64,000 nucleotides of DNA from Halotia branconii CENA392 (GCF_029953635.1 NZ_CP124543.1:6480367-6544366); one strand, 5' to 3'; positions 9,986-19,954 are shown, counted from the first letter of the stretch. The notes: generated from the sequence alone by a model not told the origin. Program-made: numbers and translations.

Positions 9986-11101
9986 ATGACTAATCAAAAA
10001 CGAGTTTGTATTATTTTGGGTACACGTCCAGAAGCAATTAAATTAGCTCCAGTCATTCAGGTTTTTCAAGATTCCCCAGACTTTGAGTTGCAAGTAATTT
10101 TAACTGGACAGCATCGTGAAATGGTTGAGCAAGTAATGCAGCTGTTCAACTTAAAAGCAAATCACGACTTAGAGATTATGCAACCACAGCAATCTTTAAG
10201 CGATATTACTTGCCGCAGTTTACGAGGTTTGGAAGCATTATTTCAGGAAAACAAACCAGATTTAGTTATCGTCCAAGGAGATACCACCACGGCTTTTGGA
10301 GCAACTTTAGCAGCTTTTTATCAAAAAATTCCTGTAGGTCATGTAGAAGCAGGTTTAAGAACAGATGATTTATTTAATCCTTACCCTGAAGAAGCTAATC
10401 GCCGATTAATTTCTCAACTGACTCAATTGCATTTTGCACCCACTACTTTGGCTGTAGACAACTTGCAGCGTTCTGGTGTGTTGGGTGAAGTTCACTTGAC
10501 AGGTAACACAGTGATTGATGCGTTGTTAAATGTAGCTGCAACCCAACCAGCTTGTGATGTAACGGATTTAAACTGGGATTCTTATCGCACTTTGTTAGCA
10601 ACAGTTCATCGGCGGGAGAATTGGGGAGAACCATTACAAGCGATCGCTCAGGGTTTTTTGCAAATATTAGATAAGTTTCCTGATACTGCCTTACTCTTGC
10701 CATTGCATCGTAACCCGACAGTCAGAAAACCATTACAAGCACTTTTAGGAAATCATCCCCGAATTTTTTTAACTGAACCTTTAGATTATGCAGAACTAGT
10801 CGGTGCAATTGGGCGATCGCATTTTTTGCTAACTGATTCTGGTGGTTTGCAAGAAGAAGCACCTAGCTTAGGAAAACCTGTGCTAGTTCTTAGAGACACC
10901 ACAGAAAGACCGGAAGCCGTGACTGCGGGTACAGCTAAACTTGTAGGAACTATAAGCGAGAATATTGTTACAGCTGCAACTGAGCTATTGAGTAACCCAA
11001 AGGCTTATCAAGAGATGGCTAATGCGATTAATCCCTTTGGAGATGGTCACGCAGCAGAACGCATCTTGCAAATTGTGAAAAATTATTTACAGCTTTCTTA
11101 A
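9986..11101 (+). CDS. wecB: UDP-N-acetylglucosamine 2-epimerase (non-hydrolysing)
   Basis: The 371-residue protein opens with GTRPEAIKLAPVI, the nucleotide-sugar-binding signature of WecB/MnaA. GHVEAGLRTDD, the HRRENWG active-site segment and LTDSGGLQEEAPSLGKPVLV in the C-terminal domain are all present. It converts UDP-GlcNAc to UDP-ManNAc for surface polysaccharide synthesis. It is full length and stands as a single gene, with no polysaccharide cluster beside it. Confidence 0.93.
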   Translation: MTNQKRVCIILGTRPEAIKLAPVIQVFQDSPDFELQVILTGQHREMVEQVMQLFNLKANHDLEIMQPQQSLSDITCRSLRGLEALFQENKPDLVIVQGDTTTAFGATLAAFYQKIPVGHVEAGLRTDDLFNPYPEEANRRLISQLTQLHFAPTTLAVDNLQRSGVLGEVHLTGNTVIDALLNVAATQPACDVTDLNWDSYRTLLATVHRRENWGEPLQAIAQGFLQILDKFPDTALLLPLHRNPTVRKPLQALLGNHPRIFLTEPLDYAELVGAIGRSHFLLTDSGGLQEEAPSLGKPVLVLRDTTERPEAVTAGTAKLVGTISENIVTAATELLSNPKAYQEMANAINPFGDGHAAERILQIVKNYLQLS

Positions 11102-11297
11102 GCAACTTAAAGAAAACAGGGAACAGGGCATGTGTAGGAAGGGGACTGTTACCCGTCCAATACAATCGCCCCAAGGGGGCGACCCCTTGATTAGTCGATG
11201 AAACGAACAGGCAACAATTTCCGTATCTCATCAAAAATCTTCACTGTTCCCTGTTGCCCGTTCTCTGTTCCCTCAACCAAAGGTTGTGAAATTATTA

Positions 11298-11900
11298 TTA
11301 ACTTCTAAATAGAAAGCTGCGAGTTTGAGGGCCAACTATGCCATCTACACGTAGACCATTATTTGCCTGAAATTGTCTGACTCGGCTAGCAGTTGCTGGA
11401 CCATATATCCCGTCAACTGCCAAGCCACCTAAAGCTCGTTGCACGTCTCTAACAGGTTGACCTTTCGCTCCACGATTTAGAATAACTTGACCGCCAACAC
11501 CACCGGGTCTAGTGGTAGGACGAGGATTAGATGTACCGCTCAGCCAGTTAGCAGCAACGTATCTACCTGTAGCAAGCCTAGCAAAACCGTTATTGTATCC
11601 TGCAATCGTGGCAACTGGCGCACCATTGGGAATACATCCTACAACTTGGTAGGCTGTGCTTGGACCTGTACGAACACGTAGACAACTACCATTAGTTCTG
11701 ACGTATGCTGCTGAAGCGATTTGAGCTTGGGTGACAGCAGCAAAAAGTACACTAATACCAGCTAAAGTTAACCAAGCAGAAGATTTAAGTAGTTTTCCTA
11801 AATTGAATTGCAGCTTGGGAAAATTATATTCTGTATATTCGGCTTGTCCAGTTGCCTCTTGGTTAGCAACAACCATGAGGGAATAAGCAATATATTCCAT
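11298..11900 (-). CDS. Exported SH3 and peptidoglycan-binding domain protein
   Basis: The 200-residue protein has a hydrophobic segment (residues about 42-65, cut near ASA-AYV), a bacterial SH3 domain (CLRVRTGPSTAYQVVGCIPNG) and a C-terminal PG_binding_1 repeat (GQPVRDVQRALGGLAVDGIY, then GPATASRVRQFQ). It should sit at the cell wall. No catalytic domain is present. The N-terminus before the hydrophobic segment is longer than a normal signal peptide. The next gene on the same strand, 225 bp upstream, is also a wall protein. Confidence 0.8.
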   Translation of the reverse strand: MEYIAYSLMVVANQEATGQAEYTEYNFPKLQFNLGKLLKSSAWLTLAGISVLFAAVTQAQIASAAYVRTNGSCLRVRTGPSTAYQVVGCIPNGAPVATIAGYNNGFARLATGRYVAANWLSGTSNPRPTTRPGGVGGQVILNRGAKGQPVRDVQRALGGLAVDGIYGPATASRVRQFQANNGLRVDGIVGPQTRSFLFRS

Positions 11901-12125
11901 GATTCAGTACCTGTAAGTGATCTTAGAGAATAATTTGGTTTTTTCAGAATTTATATTTTTAGTATTTTAGATTACAAACAATCATAAAGCGTTTTTACTG
12001 ATAACAGAATAAAAAAATACTAAGAATTGGTAAATTTTTTCATCAAAAGCGATCGCCTGACAATATTACAGTGCGATCGCTTATCTAAGATATAAATAAA
12101 ATTCAATTAAGATTTAGTTTTTTAA

Positions 12126-13037
12126 CTAATTTTTGATCGAGTTTAAAGTATGAAAATTATCAGATCTAATCTGACTACCATTTCGCCATACTTCCACTTT
12201 CTCTCGGTTAACTAAGTAGGAAAAGCTGCCATTATTTGCTTGATATGTATCTTTACCTATATTCCAAGCTGGAATCTTGACTGGTTGACTTGGGTCTTGT
12301 TTTAACTGCCCAACATAAAATAAACTGCCCTGATCATCACAAACTTTGACTCGAACGTTGGTAGTTTCACCTTCAATGATGGTGATACCATTACATGCAT
12401 TATTAGTTATAGGTACAAAATTTACAGGGATCGGTTGTGAAGGTGAAACTTGCTGAGCTATTGGAGGTTTTGCGACTGGGCGATTTCTAGAAGCAGAGAT
12501 TGTAGGCTGTGGTGGTATTTTGCTAGCCGTGGAGGTAGATAATTGTCGCATGGGATCAACTGCTAGGCGACCATCAGGATGAAGTTCAAAGTGTAAGTGA
12601 GGCGCTGTACTATTACCTGTAGATCCCATTTCTGCAATTACTTGACCTTGGCTGACCTGTTGATTTTTGCTCACCAAAAGACGACGATTGTGTCCGTAAA
12701 CTGTGAGGCTACCATCAGGATGCTTAATTTCTAAATAATTTCCTAATCCCCAATCATCCCAACCGGCTTTGACTACCGTACCAGATGCCGCAGCCACAAT
12801 TGGAGTACCAGCTGCCCCGGCAATATCAATTCCTTCGTGTTGATATTTCCGAAAGCCTTGAGAAATAAACCCTTGAGTTGGCCAAATTAACTTGGAAGCA
12901 GGAATAGGAGTTTGTTGAATTGGAGAATCGTCTACTACCTGAGTAAAGGCAGAGGTAGTTGTAGTGAGTAGAGCGATTAAGGATATTAATCCAATAGAGC
13001 CATAACTACAAAATCGACCAATAGTAAGTTTTTTCAT
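12126..13037 (-). CDS. M23-family peptidase (LysM-less LytM/NlpD type)
   Basis: The 303-residue protein has a signal peptide and an M23 domain with the expected metal ligands: GFRKYQHEGIDIAG (H and D), VYGH, and HLHFELH. The catalytic zinc site therefore looks complete. The C-terminal 100 residues form an extra domain with two cysteines (NACNGITI and VKVCDD). It probably cleaves peptidoglycan cross-links in the periplasm. Confidence 0.87.
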   Translation of the reverse strand: MKKLTIGRFCSYGSIGLISLIALLTTTTSAFTQVVDDSPIQQTPIPASKLIWPTQGFISQGFRKYQHEGIDIAGAAGTPIVAAASGTVVKAGWDDWGLGNYLEIKHPDGSLTVYGHNRRLLVSKNQQVSQGQVIAEMGSTGNSTAPHLHFELHPDGRLAVDPMRQLSTSTASKIPPQPTISASRNRPVAKPPIAQQVSPSQPIPVNFVPITNNACNGITIIEGETTNVRVKVCDDQGSLFYVGQLKQDPSQPVKIPAWNIGKDTYQANNGSFSYLVNREKVEVWRNGSQIRSDNFHTLNSIKN

Positions 13038-13587
13038 AATTACTTAGCTTAATTTAAGATAATAATTCAGACATTCTTTAGTTACTTGTTGTTTCCACCT
13101 GATATCAAGCAGATCAGGAAAATAAACTTATCGAATTGGCAAGTTGGCAACCGTAAATACTAGGTCACTGTTGGCAAAAAATATGTAGCACCCACTAACT
13201 TAACAGCATTAGTTGCAATTGGCGAAAATACTACTAATAACACGGTCAAAGTTATCAGGCTATGGATAAAACATTAAAAAGTGATAATCACTGCTTGTAG
13301 ACCGAGCAGTGATGGATATCAGCAAGTAAGAATAAAGTAATTTGTGAAATTTTATAAGGAGGTCAATTATCTAATTTATAAGGTTTTCAGCCGCCAGTGC
13401 TGTGCAACTTCCTTGCTCAGTCGCGCCTTGCAAGCTGGGGTGGCTGGGAGAGAATTATAATTTTTTATGCAAAATTCCTACAAATATTCAACAAACTATT
13501 GAAAATCGCAGGTAGCATTACAAATATTAGGACAAGAATAATATTATTGAACCTGCTCACTTAATAGTTGTAACTAAAGAAGAACTA
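13038..13587. other. Intergenic region, 550 bp
   Basis: No coding sequence is apparent. Bases 13378-13455 resemble 15327-15420 (AAGGYTTTNAGCCGCCARTGCTG and a CTGGGGWGGCTGGG-like segment), which indicates a dispersed non-coding repeat family. Confidence 0.4.
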
Positions 13588-14127
13588 CTACCATACACAG
13601 TAAGGGCCTTCTTGAATTGTGCCATCGGGCATGGTAGTATGCCAGATTACATTGAACTTTCTGCAAAGACCTTCTCCGTTGACATCGGAGTCTCGGAAGT
13701 CAGCATGAGTCAAATCAGCACGTTGAAAGTAACCAATTTTGGCACCAATGAAAACAGTACCAACTGCTTTTACATGACTCAAGTTAGCCTTAGTCAAATC
13801 AGCACCAGTTAAATTAGCATTACTTAGGTTAGCGGAGAATAAATTAGCGTCTCTGAGAATAGTTTTTACCAAACCAGCTCCACCCAAATAAGCCCCGAAC
13901 AAATCAGATCCAGTCAAATTAGCCCCGCTCAAATCGACATCTTCAAGATTAGCTCCTCGCAAGCTAATACCCTGCAAGTCAGCACCTTCGAGTCCAGTAA
14001 TCAAACCACTAACTCCGTCTCTTTCGCCCATCTCGCCAACAATGCGAATCAACTCAATTCCATTAAAGTTACGCTCCCCAGATTTACAACGCTCCAACAA
14101 TTCATCAGTAATGATTCTCCAAACCAT
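13588..14127 (-). CDS. Pentapeptide-repeat protein
   Basis: The 179-residue product has about fifteen consecutive A(D/N)LXX units (for example LRGANLEDVDLSGANLTGSD), which fold as a right-handed quadrilateral beta-helix. A short non-repeat head (about 45 residues) and a tail precede and follow it. No specific function can be assigned. Two more proteins of this type lie in the window. Confidence 0.85.
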   Translation of the reverse strand: MVWRIITDELLERCKSGERNFNGIELIRIVGEMGERDGVSGLITGLEGADLQGISLRGANLEDVDLSGANLTGSDLFGAYLGGAGLVKTILRDANLFSANLSNANLTGADLTKANLSHVKAVGTVFIGAKIGYFQRADLTHADFRDSDVNGEGLCRKFNVIWHTTMPDGTIQEGPYCVW

Positions 14128-14398
14128 AATTATTTAATGATGTGAATCAGGTGTTTACTTAGGACAACATGGAAGTTAAAAGCACCTGAAGTAAAGTATT
14201 CAGTCCTAGACTAACCTACATGAGCGATCGCTTCTCCTTCAATGTCGTGATATATGGGAAAGACAACATCTCTATGAAGGCTGAACATAAGGAAGAAGTT
14301 GAAATATTTTACGCTTCACTGTTACTAACGGAAGTGCGTTCGCATAGGCAAAAAGAAGTTCGCTACATAATCACCACAGTCACTACCTTAAGGAAAAT

Positions 14399-14911
14399 TT
14401 AGAAGAATAATTTTTTAAACCAAAGGCACATCTGCTCAATTTCTGTTAAATTCATTAACTGCTTTTCTAAGTTGACGCAAGTTATCCAAACATTATTTTC
14501 ACAGTAAAAATCTGATTCACGAATTATCTGATAACCACTTTTTTGATAAAAATTTACTGATGATAAAGATGATATTACCTCGATGACTTTATATTTATTT
14601 TGTCTAGCTATTTCTTCTATAGCACCAAGCATCTGTGTACCTATACCTTGACGCACAAAATTTGGATGAACATATATACCACCTATCCTAGGCTGTTGAT
14701 TTAGAAGAGATGCAAATCCAACTATTTGATTATTATATTTTGCTACAATTATGCTCTCATTAATCTGTAATCTTGCTAATCTTTGATTTCTTATTAAAGA
14801 CTCAATCTGATTGAAATTATAATTTGGTGATAATGCTCTAAGTGACTCAGCTTGTAGTTTCAAAATATTCTCTAAATCTTCAGCTTTTGATAAACGAATT
14901 TGCACATCCAT
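14399..14911 (-). CDS. GNAT-family N-acetyltransferase
   Basis: The 170-residue protein has the acetyl-CoA-binding motif A of the GNAT fold (GGIYVHPNFVRQGIGTQML, residues about 80-98) and a following NFYQKSGYQIIRES segment. The acceptor is unknown. The C-terminal 20 residues are hydrophobic and extend past the usual fold. Confidence 0.8.
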   Translation of the reverse strand: MDVQIRLSKAEDLENILKLQAESLRALSPNYNFNQIESLIRNQRLARLQINESIIVAKYNNQIVGFASLLNQQPRIGGIYVHPNFVRQGIGTQMLGAIEEIARQNKYKVIEVISSLSSVNFYQKSGYQIIRESDFYCENNVWITCVNLEKQLMNLTEIEQMCLWFKKLFF

Positions 14912-15882
14912 AAAACTTTACAGTACGTTGTGTCCGAAACGAAAATAATAACTTTACATATAGTCTTCCCATAACACTTGAGCAACCAACATTCTAAGGC
15001 ACGGATGCGTCTAGAAATCCAGCTGCTTCCTGTTTATTTATTCTTCAATCTTGTTAAGTGTCGCCAACGATGATTTATTGATGGATTGGGCATAAGTAAG
15101 AAAGGCAATTAACCCTGTTATGTCACTTTTGGAAAACAATAATCGAAGCGAAATTATCAACCTTTGATTGAATCAAGCTTTGAGCCTTTATTTACTAACA
15201 GAAACTAGAATTTCTAGCCAAAACCCAGAAATTAAAGCTCCAGAAGGCTGGAGAGCGATTGGCTTCTACTAAAGTGACACAAGAGGGTTAAGAAAGAGAA
15301 TTGGTTACTTGTTCAAGTGAATAATTTGTAAGGCTTTAAGCCGCCAATGCTGCATACCTTGATTGCGCGACATTAGCAGCGATCGCAGTTTTTCCCCCCC
15401 AGCCTCCCCAGCTTCGACTGGGCAATAGAGATACGCAACAATGGCTCTCAAAATCATTGATAAGTCTTGGCTGTGACAAATAAAAGTAAGAAAATCCCGC
15501 CGCGAATTTCTTACTTTTGGAAAGTGGTGGTCGCCCCCTGCTCCCCCAGCCCCCCCAGCCTCGACCGAGCAAGAATAGAATACAGCATTGGCAACTAAAA
15601 GTATTGATATATAAAGCTTTTGAGTAAATTCAAAAAATTTTTTTGCTTAATTTTGGCTTAAAAAACATAAATAAAGCTTCCCAGAGTAGAGGTGAATCAA
15701 ATTGGTATGGCGTTTAAATTGCTACGATATTTTGCAACAAATACAGTTTGTATTAATTCGTACGAGTTTAGGAAATCTTGTACTCAGCCCAAAGTATTGC
15801 ACATTAAGGAATTTAGTAAACTTTACTCGCACAGATATAGTCAGTAGGATTAATTCCCAAAATACTTTCTTTTTCTAAGTAT
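14912..15882. other. Intergenic region with repeats, 970 bp
   Basis: No gene is supported. The region holds a MITE-like element (15109-15291) and CCCCCAGCC-type low-complexity tracts at 15390-15420 and 15535-15565. Spurious minus-strand ORFs over the tracts are repeat translations. Confidence 0.45.
15109..15291. mobile_element. MITE-like element with 21-bp terminal inverted repeats
   Basis: The left end (15109-15129) begins TTAACCCTGTTATGTCAC. The right end (15271-15291), reverse-complemented, begins TTAACCCTCTTGTGTCAC. They match at 19 of 21 positions. The 183-bp unit has no ORF that could encode a transposase. No clear target-site duplication flanks it. Confidence 0.6.
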
Positions 15883-16404
15883 TTACCAACACAGTTGACT
15901 CATGTTTGCTGCCAGTTCTGCGGGGTTCATCTGCTCGTAATGTTCAAAAGGTTGATGAATCCAAGGGTTGTCTGGTAAGTAATCAACATAATAATCGGGT
16001 TTGATTACTGAACAGGCTTTATACCAAAGTACGGCAGTGCGTATTTCTACAATTGGAATATTACTATTTTGCTCTAGCCAAGGGATAGTCTGCTGGAGAG
16101 TGACTCCAGAATCTACTAAGTCATCCACTAAAAGAAGACGCTCACCTAAGCTTTCGGTAGTCATCGTTAAGTGATGAGAGAATATTAAATTACCTCTTGC
16201 TTGCTTACCAGAGCCACTGTAAGACGATGTTGCTAGAATAGCCAACGGCTGTTGGTATATACGGGAAAGAATGTCTCCTACTCGCAGTCCTCCTCTGGCA
16301 AGGCAGACAATTTGATTGAATTGCCAACCGGATTGATAAATTTGAGCAGCCAGTTGTTCAATTTTTTGGTGATAATCTGACCAAGAAACATAAAGGTCTG
16401 GCAT
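15883..16404 (-). CDS. Phosphoribosyltransferase (xanthine/hypoxanthine-type)
   Basis: The 173-residue protein has the PRPP-binding signature LLLVDDLVDSGVTL (residues about 87-100) and an upstream CLARGGLRVGDIL loop. Purine phosphoribosyltransferases make nucleotides from a free base and PRPP. The hood region is too divergent to name the base. It is transcribed divergently from the GPH transporter. Confidence 0.8.
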   Translation of the reverse strand: MPDLYVSWSDYHQKIEQLAAQIYQSGWQFNQIVCLARGGLRVGDILSRIYQQPLAILATSSYSGSGKQARGNLIFSHHLTMTTESLGERLLLVDDLVDSGVTLQQTIPWLEQNSNIPIVEIRTAVLWYKACSVIKPDYYVDYLPDNPWIHQPFEHYEQMNPAELAANMSQLCW

Positions 16405-16481
16405 AAACTTAAGGGAAGTAATTTTTAGTTAAAACTAAAGGCAACACAAAGTCTTTATTTTAGTATGAACACAAGGTATTT

Positions 16482-17924
16482 ATGAACGATTTTGCTGATG
16501 ATGCCCAAAAAACTCCTGAAAGTCAAAAACTGGATTTTAAAACAAAACTAGCTTATGGTGCAGGAGATTTAGGCCCAGCCATTACTGCTAATATTTCGAT
16601 ATTTTTTTTATTAGTTTTCTTTACTAATGTCGCTGGGATTCCGGCGGGTTTAGCTGGCAGCGTTTTAATGATTGGCAAAATTTGGGATGCAGTAAATGAT
16701 CCAATGGTGGGAGTACTAACGGATAAAACTAAATCTCGTCGTTGGGGTCGTCGTCTTCCTTGGATGCTTTATGGAGCAATTCCCTTTGGGATTTTCTTCT
16801 TCTTGCAGTGGATTGTACCGCGATTTAGTGCCGACCAAAGTGCTAATATTTGGCCTTTGTTCTGGTATTACGTAGCAATTGGATTAATTTCTCAGGTGTT
16901 TTATACTGTCGTGAATTTGCCTTACACGGCAATGACTCCAGAATTAACTCAAGATTATGACGAACGTACTAGCCTCAATAGTTTTCGCTTCACATTTTCT
17001 ATTGGTGGCAGCATACTTTCGTTGATTTTATCAAAAGTTGTGTTTTCTTTGATCAGCGATCGCCAACAACAATATCTAGTTTTAGCAGCAGTTTGTACTA
17101 TAATTTCGATTTTATCTTTATATTGGTGCGTTTTTGGAGTCCGCGATCACATTTTAGCTTTTGAAGCAAAACGTACCCAACTTGAGGAACCACCAGCTAT
17201 CCCTTTCTTTGAACAATTAAAAATCGTCTTTACTAATCGCCCTTTTTTATTTGTAATCGGTATATATCTTTTTTCGTGGTTAGGTGTACAGATTACAGCC
17301 AGTATTATTCCTTACTTTGTGATTAACTGTATGCGTCTGCAAGAATCAGATGTACCCACAGTCATGATTGCAGTCCAAGGAACTGCCTTACTGATGTTAT
17401 TCGTTTGGACTGCGTTAAGTAAAAAAATTGGCAAAAAACTGGTTTATTTTTTAGGAATGAGTTTGTGGATAATAGCCGCCGCTGGACTATTTTTCTTACA
17501 GCCTGGTCAAATAGGTTTAATGTATATTATGGCTATCATGGCGGGTGTTGGCGTATCTACAGCTTATCTAGTTCCCTGGTCAATGATTCCAGATGTGATT
17601 GAATTAGATGAACTCCAAACCGGACAACGCCGAGAAGGAATTTTTTACGGCTTCATGGTTTTACTGCAAAAGTTTGGTTTAGCTTTCGGGTTATTTCTAG
17701 TAGGTAATGCCTTGCAAGCATCCGGTTTTCAATCAGCTGTAGCAGGACAAAGTATACTACCAACACAACCAGATTCAGCCCTATTGGCTATTCGTATTGC
17801 AGTTGGGCCACTGCCAACTATTTGTTTAATTTGTGGCTTAATATTAACGTATTTTTACCCAATTACCCGCGAGATGCACGCAGAAATTATGCTGAAACTC
17901 CAAGAACGTCAGAACAAAACCTAA
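16482..17924 (+). CDS. MFS/GPH-family cation:sugar symporter
   Basis: The 480-residue protein has about twelve membrane segments and the glycoside-pentoside-hexuronide signature (GKIWDAVNDPMVGVLTDKTK, then RRWGRRLPWML, residues about 65-95), plus a second IPDVIELDEL... GQRREG motif in the C-terminal half. These proteins take up sugars or related solutes with Na+ or H+. The substrate is not evident. Confidence 0.87.
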   Translation: MNDFADDAQKTPESQKLDFKTKLAYGAGDLGPAITANISIFFLLVFFTNVAGIPAGLAGSVLMIGKIWDAVNDPMVGVLTDKTKSRRWGRRLPWMLYGAIPFGIFFFLQWIVPRFSADQSANIWPLFWYYVAIGLISQVFYTVVNLPYTAMTPELTQDYDERTSLNSFRFTFSIGGSILSLILSKVVFSLISDRQQQYLVLAAVCTIISILSLYWCVFGVRDHILAFEAKRTQLEEPPAIPFFEQLKIVFTNRPFLFVIGIYLFSWLGVQITASIIPYFVINCMRLQESDVPTVMIAVQGTALLMLFVWTALSKKIGKKLVYFLGMSLWIIAAAGLFFLQPGQIGLMYIMAIMAGVGVSTAYLVPWSMIPDVIELDELQTGQRREGIFYGFMVLLQKFGLAFGLFLVGNALQASGFQSAVAGQSILPTQPDSALLAIRIAVGPLPTICLICGLILTYFYPITREMHAEIMLKLQERQNKT

Positions 17925-17988
17925 AAACCGAAACCAAAGCAAGTTACCAATGTAAAAACTACTTCTGGCCTTACTCTTTAAATCCCAA

Positions 17989-18291
17989 CTACAAAAGTAG
18001 TACTTCCTCTACTTCTGTTATTTGCTCTGGTGTCAAAGTTCCCAATTTGCGTAGAAGTTTAGCATGAGGAATTGTGATAATATTTTGTACGTCAAATACT
18101 CCTTATTGAAGGAAATTAACTTTGACTTGCACCTCAAATCTGGAACCGCGTGGGCTTGTAGTATGTAGAATTAAAGTAAATAATGCACGGTCTTGATCTA
18201 AAATAGGAACACTAATTATCAAGCATGGTCTGACTTTCGCTACATAACCTAGATCGACAAGCCAAACTTCCCCACGAAGAGGACTATTCAT
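17989..18291 (-). pseudogene. MazF/PemK-type toxin broken by an in-frame stop
   Basis: The first 62 codons (18291 to 18106) encode the MazF/PemK start: RGEVWLVDLG, KVRPCLIIS and the TTSPRGSRFEV segment. A TAA at 18103-18105 interrupts the frame after VNFLQ. The same frame then continues as GVFDVQNIITIPHAKLLRKL, the normal C-terminal half, to a TAG at 17989. Repairing that one codon gives a toxin of about 100 residues, the usual length. The start overlaps the antitoxin by 8 bases, a normal operon layout. Confidence 0.7.
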
Positions 18292-18487
18292 GAGCAGATT
18301 CTCGTTTATCTAACTCTAAAAAAAGTCTTTCAGCATTCAGAACTAAATCTTCATCAGATAAAAGCGGCAAGTCTAAATGAATTATCCGCTTCAAAATCTC
18401 TGATGTAAATTCTAATCTTTCTGAATCTGTTAAATGATCAAAATTTTTCAAAAGTTCTTGGACTAAATCAGTCATAATCTTTGTCAT
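18284..18487 (-). CDS. Putative antitoxin of the MazF-type pair
   Basis: The 67-residue acidic protein (many E, D and L) lies directly upstream of and overlaps the MazF-like reading frame by 8 bases. Its N-terminus can start at Met1 or Met5. The sequence LTDSERLEFTSEILKRI resembles small cyanobacterial antitoxin-like proteins. The role is inferred mainly from position. Confidence 0.55.
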   Translation of the reverse strand: MTKIMTDLVQELLKNFDHLTDSERLEFTSEILKRIIHLDLPLLSDEDLVLNAERLFLELDKRESAHE

Positions 18488-18517
18488 TGAATAGAATCAA
18501 CACTATATTATGCCCAT

Positions 18518-18733
18518 TTACACTAATGTCTTTTCATCAATTGGCTGATGATATAAAATCATTAGCTGATTAGCATTTAATGTTTCTAATGCATAAGCTT
18601 TTCCTGTTAAATCACTAAATTCCACTTCAAAAACTCCAGGTTCATATTCTTCTACAATTGTTCCTACTTGACCGCGATGCAATCCTAACTTCGGTAAGTT
18701 TTCGGTGAGAGCAACAACATCTAATAATTTCAT
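18518..18733 (-). CDS. DUF4926 family protein
   Basis: The 71-residue protein reads MKLLDVVALTENLPKLGLHR, then GQVGTIVEEYEPGVFEVEF, the pattern of the DUF4926 family. These small proteins are common beside toxin-antitoxin loci. I used the ATG at 18733 because a GAGGT site precedes it. The longer frame to 18787 lacks one. The function is unknown. Confidence 0.7.
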   Translation of the reverse strand: MKLLDVVALTENLPKLGLHRGQVGTIVEEYEPGVFEVEFSDLTGKAYALETLNANQLMILYHQPIDEKTLV

Positions 18734-18894
18734 TACTATTACCTCATTGCTTAGAGTAAAAGCTAACAAGGCGCGAAAAGCTTTCATTATTCCTCACAAT
18801 CCTTAGCCTCAGATTGATCTATGCTATCTGCTCTTTAAAATTTTTCATTTATGATCAGGTAAAAGTAAAAAGAGCAGAAAAGTTTTGGTCACCG

Positions 18895-19104
18895 CTACTC
18901 AGCTTGATTAAACTTCTCTCTCAAAATAGCTTCGACTTCACTTTCAGGATTTGCAAGGTCAAAAGGATAGGGTTGTCGATTAGCTGGGTCACGACGCTGC
19001 ATCAAAACTTTTAACGCAGACCGAAAGGCTTCCTCGTCATTCCTATGTTTAGAAAGATACTGTTTTAATTCAGCATTTGTCATCTGAGATAGATTCGGTG
19101 TCAT
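18895..19104 (-). CDS. DUF6887-like small protein
   Basis: The 69-residue protein (MTPNLSQMTNAELKQYLSKH, then RNDEEAFRSALKVLMQRRDP) looks like the cyanobacterial DUF6887 family. Its ATG overlaps the stop of the upstream gene in an ATGA arrangement, which fixes the start at 19104 and shows translational coupling. The function is unknown; a toxin-antitoxin-like role for such pairs is only a guess. Confidence 0.65.
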   Translation of the reverse strand: MTPNLSQMTNAELKQYLSKHRNDEEAFRSALKVLMQRRDPANRQPYPFDLANPESEVEAILREKFNQAE

Positions 19105-19283
19105 ATAACAAACTCCCAACTACCATTTTCATTAATTATGAGCGCTATTTCATCATCTATCCCAGCTTGAATGTAAATTGTTTTCAACTTTTGGTCGTAA
19201 CGAAAAATTTGGATTGATTGGTACAAATTGGAAAGCAACTGACAAAGGAATATTGCAGTGTCTGCTTGTTTTTGTGTTGGCAA
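19101..19283 (-). CDS. DUF6888-like small protein
   Basis: The 60-residue protein (MPTQKQADTAIFLCQLLSNL, then YQSIQIFRYDQKLKTIYIQAG) matches the DUF6888 pattern, which is typically paired with DUF6887 as here. It is coupled to the downstream gene by a 4-base overlap. The function is unknown. Confidence 0.65.
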   Translation of the reverse strand: MPTQKQADTAIFLCQLLSNLYQSIQIFRYDQKLKTIYIQAGIDDEIALIINENGSWEFVI

Positions 19284-19350
19284 GTTGCTACTTTTGAAGA
19301 TACACCAACTGTAGCTTACCAGAAGTCAATGTCTATACTCACTTAACAAC

Positions 19351-19941
19351 TTAATGATTGCACCAGTTAACTACATTTATCTTCTCGACCACATCTTGAG
19401 CGTTCTCTGCATTTAAACCTTTAAATTTGTACTTAAAGATACATAGAAAATCTTCTATTTCATGCGGTTCAAGTTGTTGCAAATCTTAGGACAGTTTAGA
19501 TACCTCAACGGTTTTGAATTTACTGCACACTCCTAAAGCTTCTGCTCCAACTCGTGTTCCTCGGTGCAAATAGACCACCATCGGTAGCAAGTTAAGCTTA
19601 ACACCAATTCTTAGAGAAGTATCGTAAATGTATAACTCACCTGCGCCACTGATTGGTTGCAGCAACGTATCGATTAAGAGAAAGAGATCATTGAAATTTT
19701 TGCACATTTGAATTGATTTCAAATTAGCTAGTAAATCTTGTTTAGCTTGCTCAAGGGTTGATTTTTTCAGTCTCCGTTGATGTGAACATCTTTTACCCCT
19801 GCTGTCAACTGCAAGTGCAGCATATTCGATTGTTGAAGCTAAAGTTGGTTGTTGTCGAAACCAATCAAGTTCAGCTTGCGCCTCTGGTCTAATTTTCCTA
19901 ATGTAAATATGTACGAATGACTTAATTGTTTGCTTTTGCAT
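19351..19941 (-). pseudogene. Unknown protein, probably interrupted by an in-frame TAA
   Basis: A 151-codon frame from an ATG at 19941 (MQKQTIKSFVHIYIRKIRPE) runs to a TAA at 19486-19488. The same frame then stays open for 45 more codons (DLQQLEPHEIEDFLCIFKYK, then FKGLNAENAQDVVEKI) to a TAA at 19351. Composition on both sides looks coding. I do not recognise the family. An intact 151-residue gene followed by chance reading is the alternative. Confidence 0.4.
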
Positions 19942-19954
19942 ACAAAATAAAGTT

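Noticed and set aside
14220..14402. Plus-strand ORF of 60 codons beginning ATGAGCGATCGCTTC
   Set aside because: It starts on a HIP1 site, has no recognisable domain or ribosome-binding site, and ends against the GNAT gene. Chance is the simpler explanation.
15336..15572. Minus-strand ORF rich in Gly and Trp
   Set aside because: It is the translation of CCCCCAGCC-type repeat tracts.
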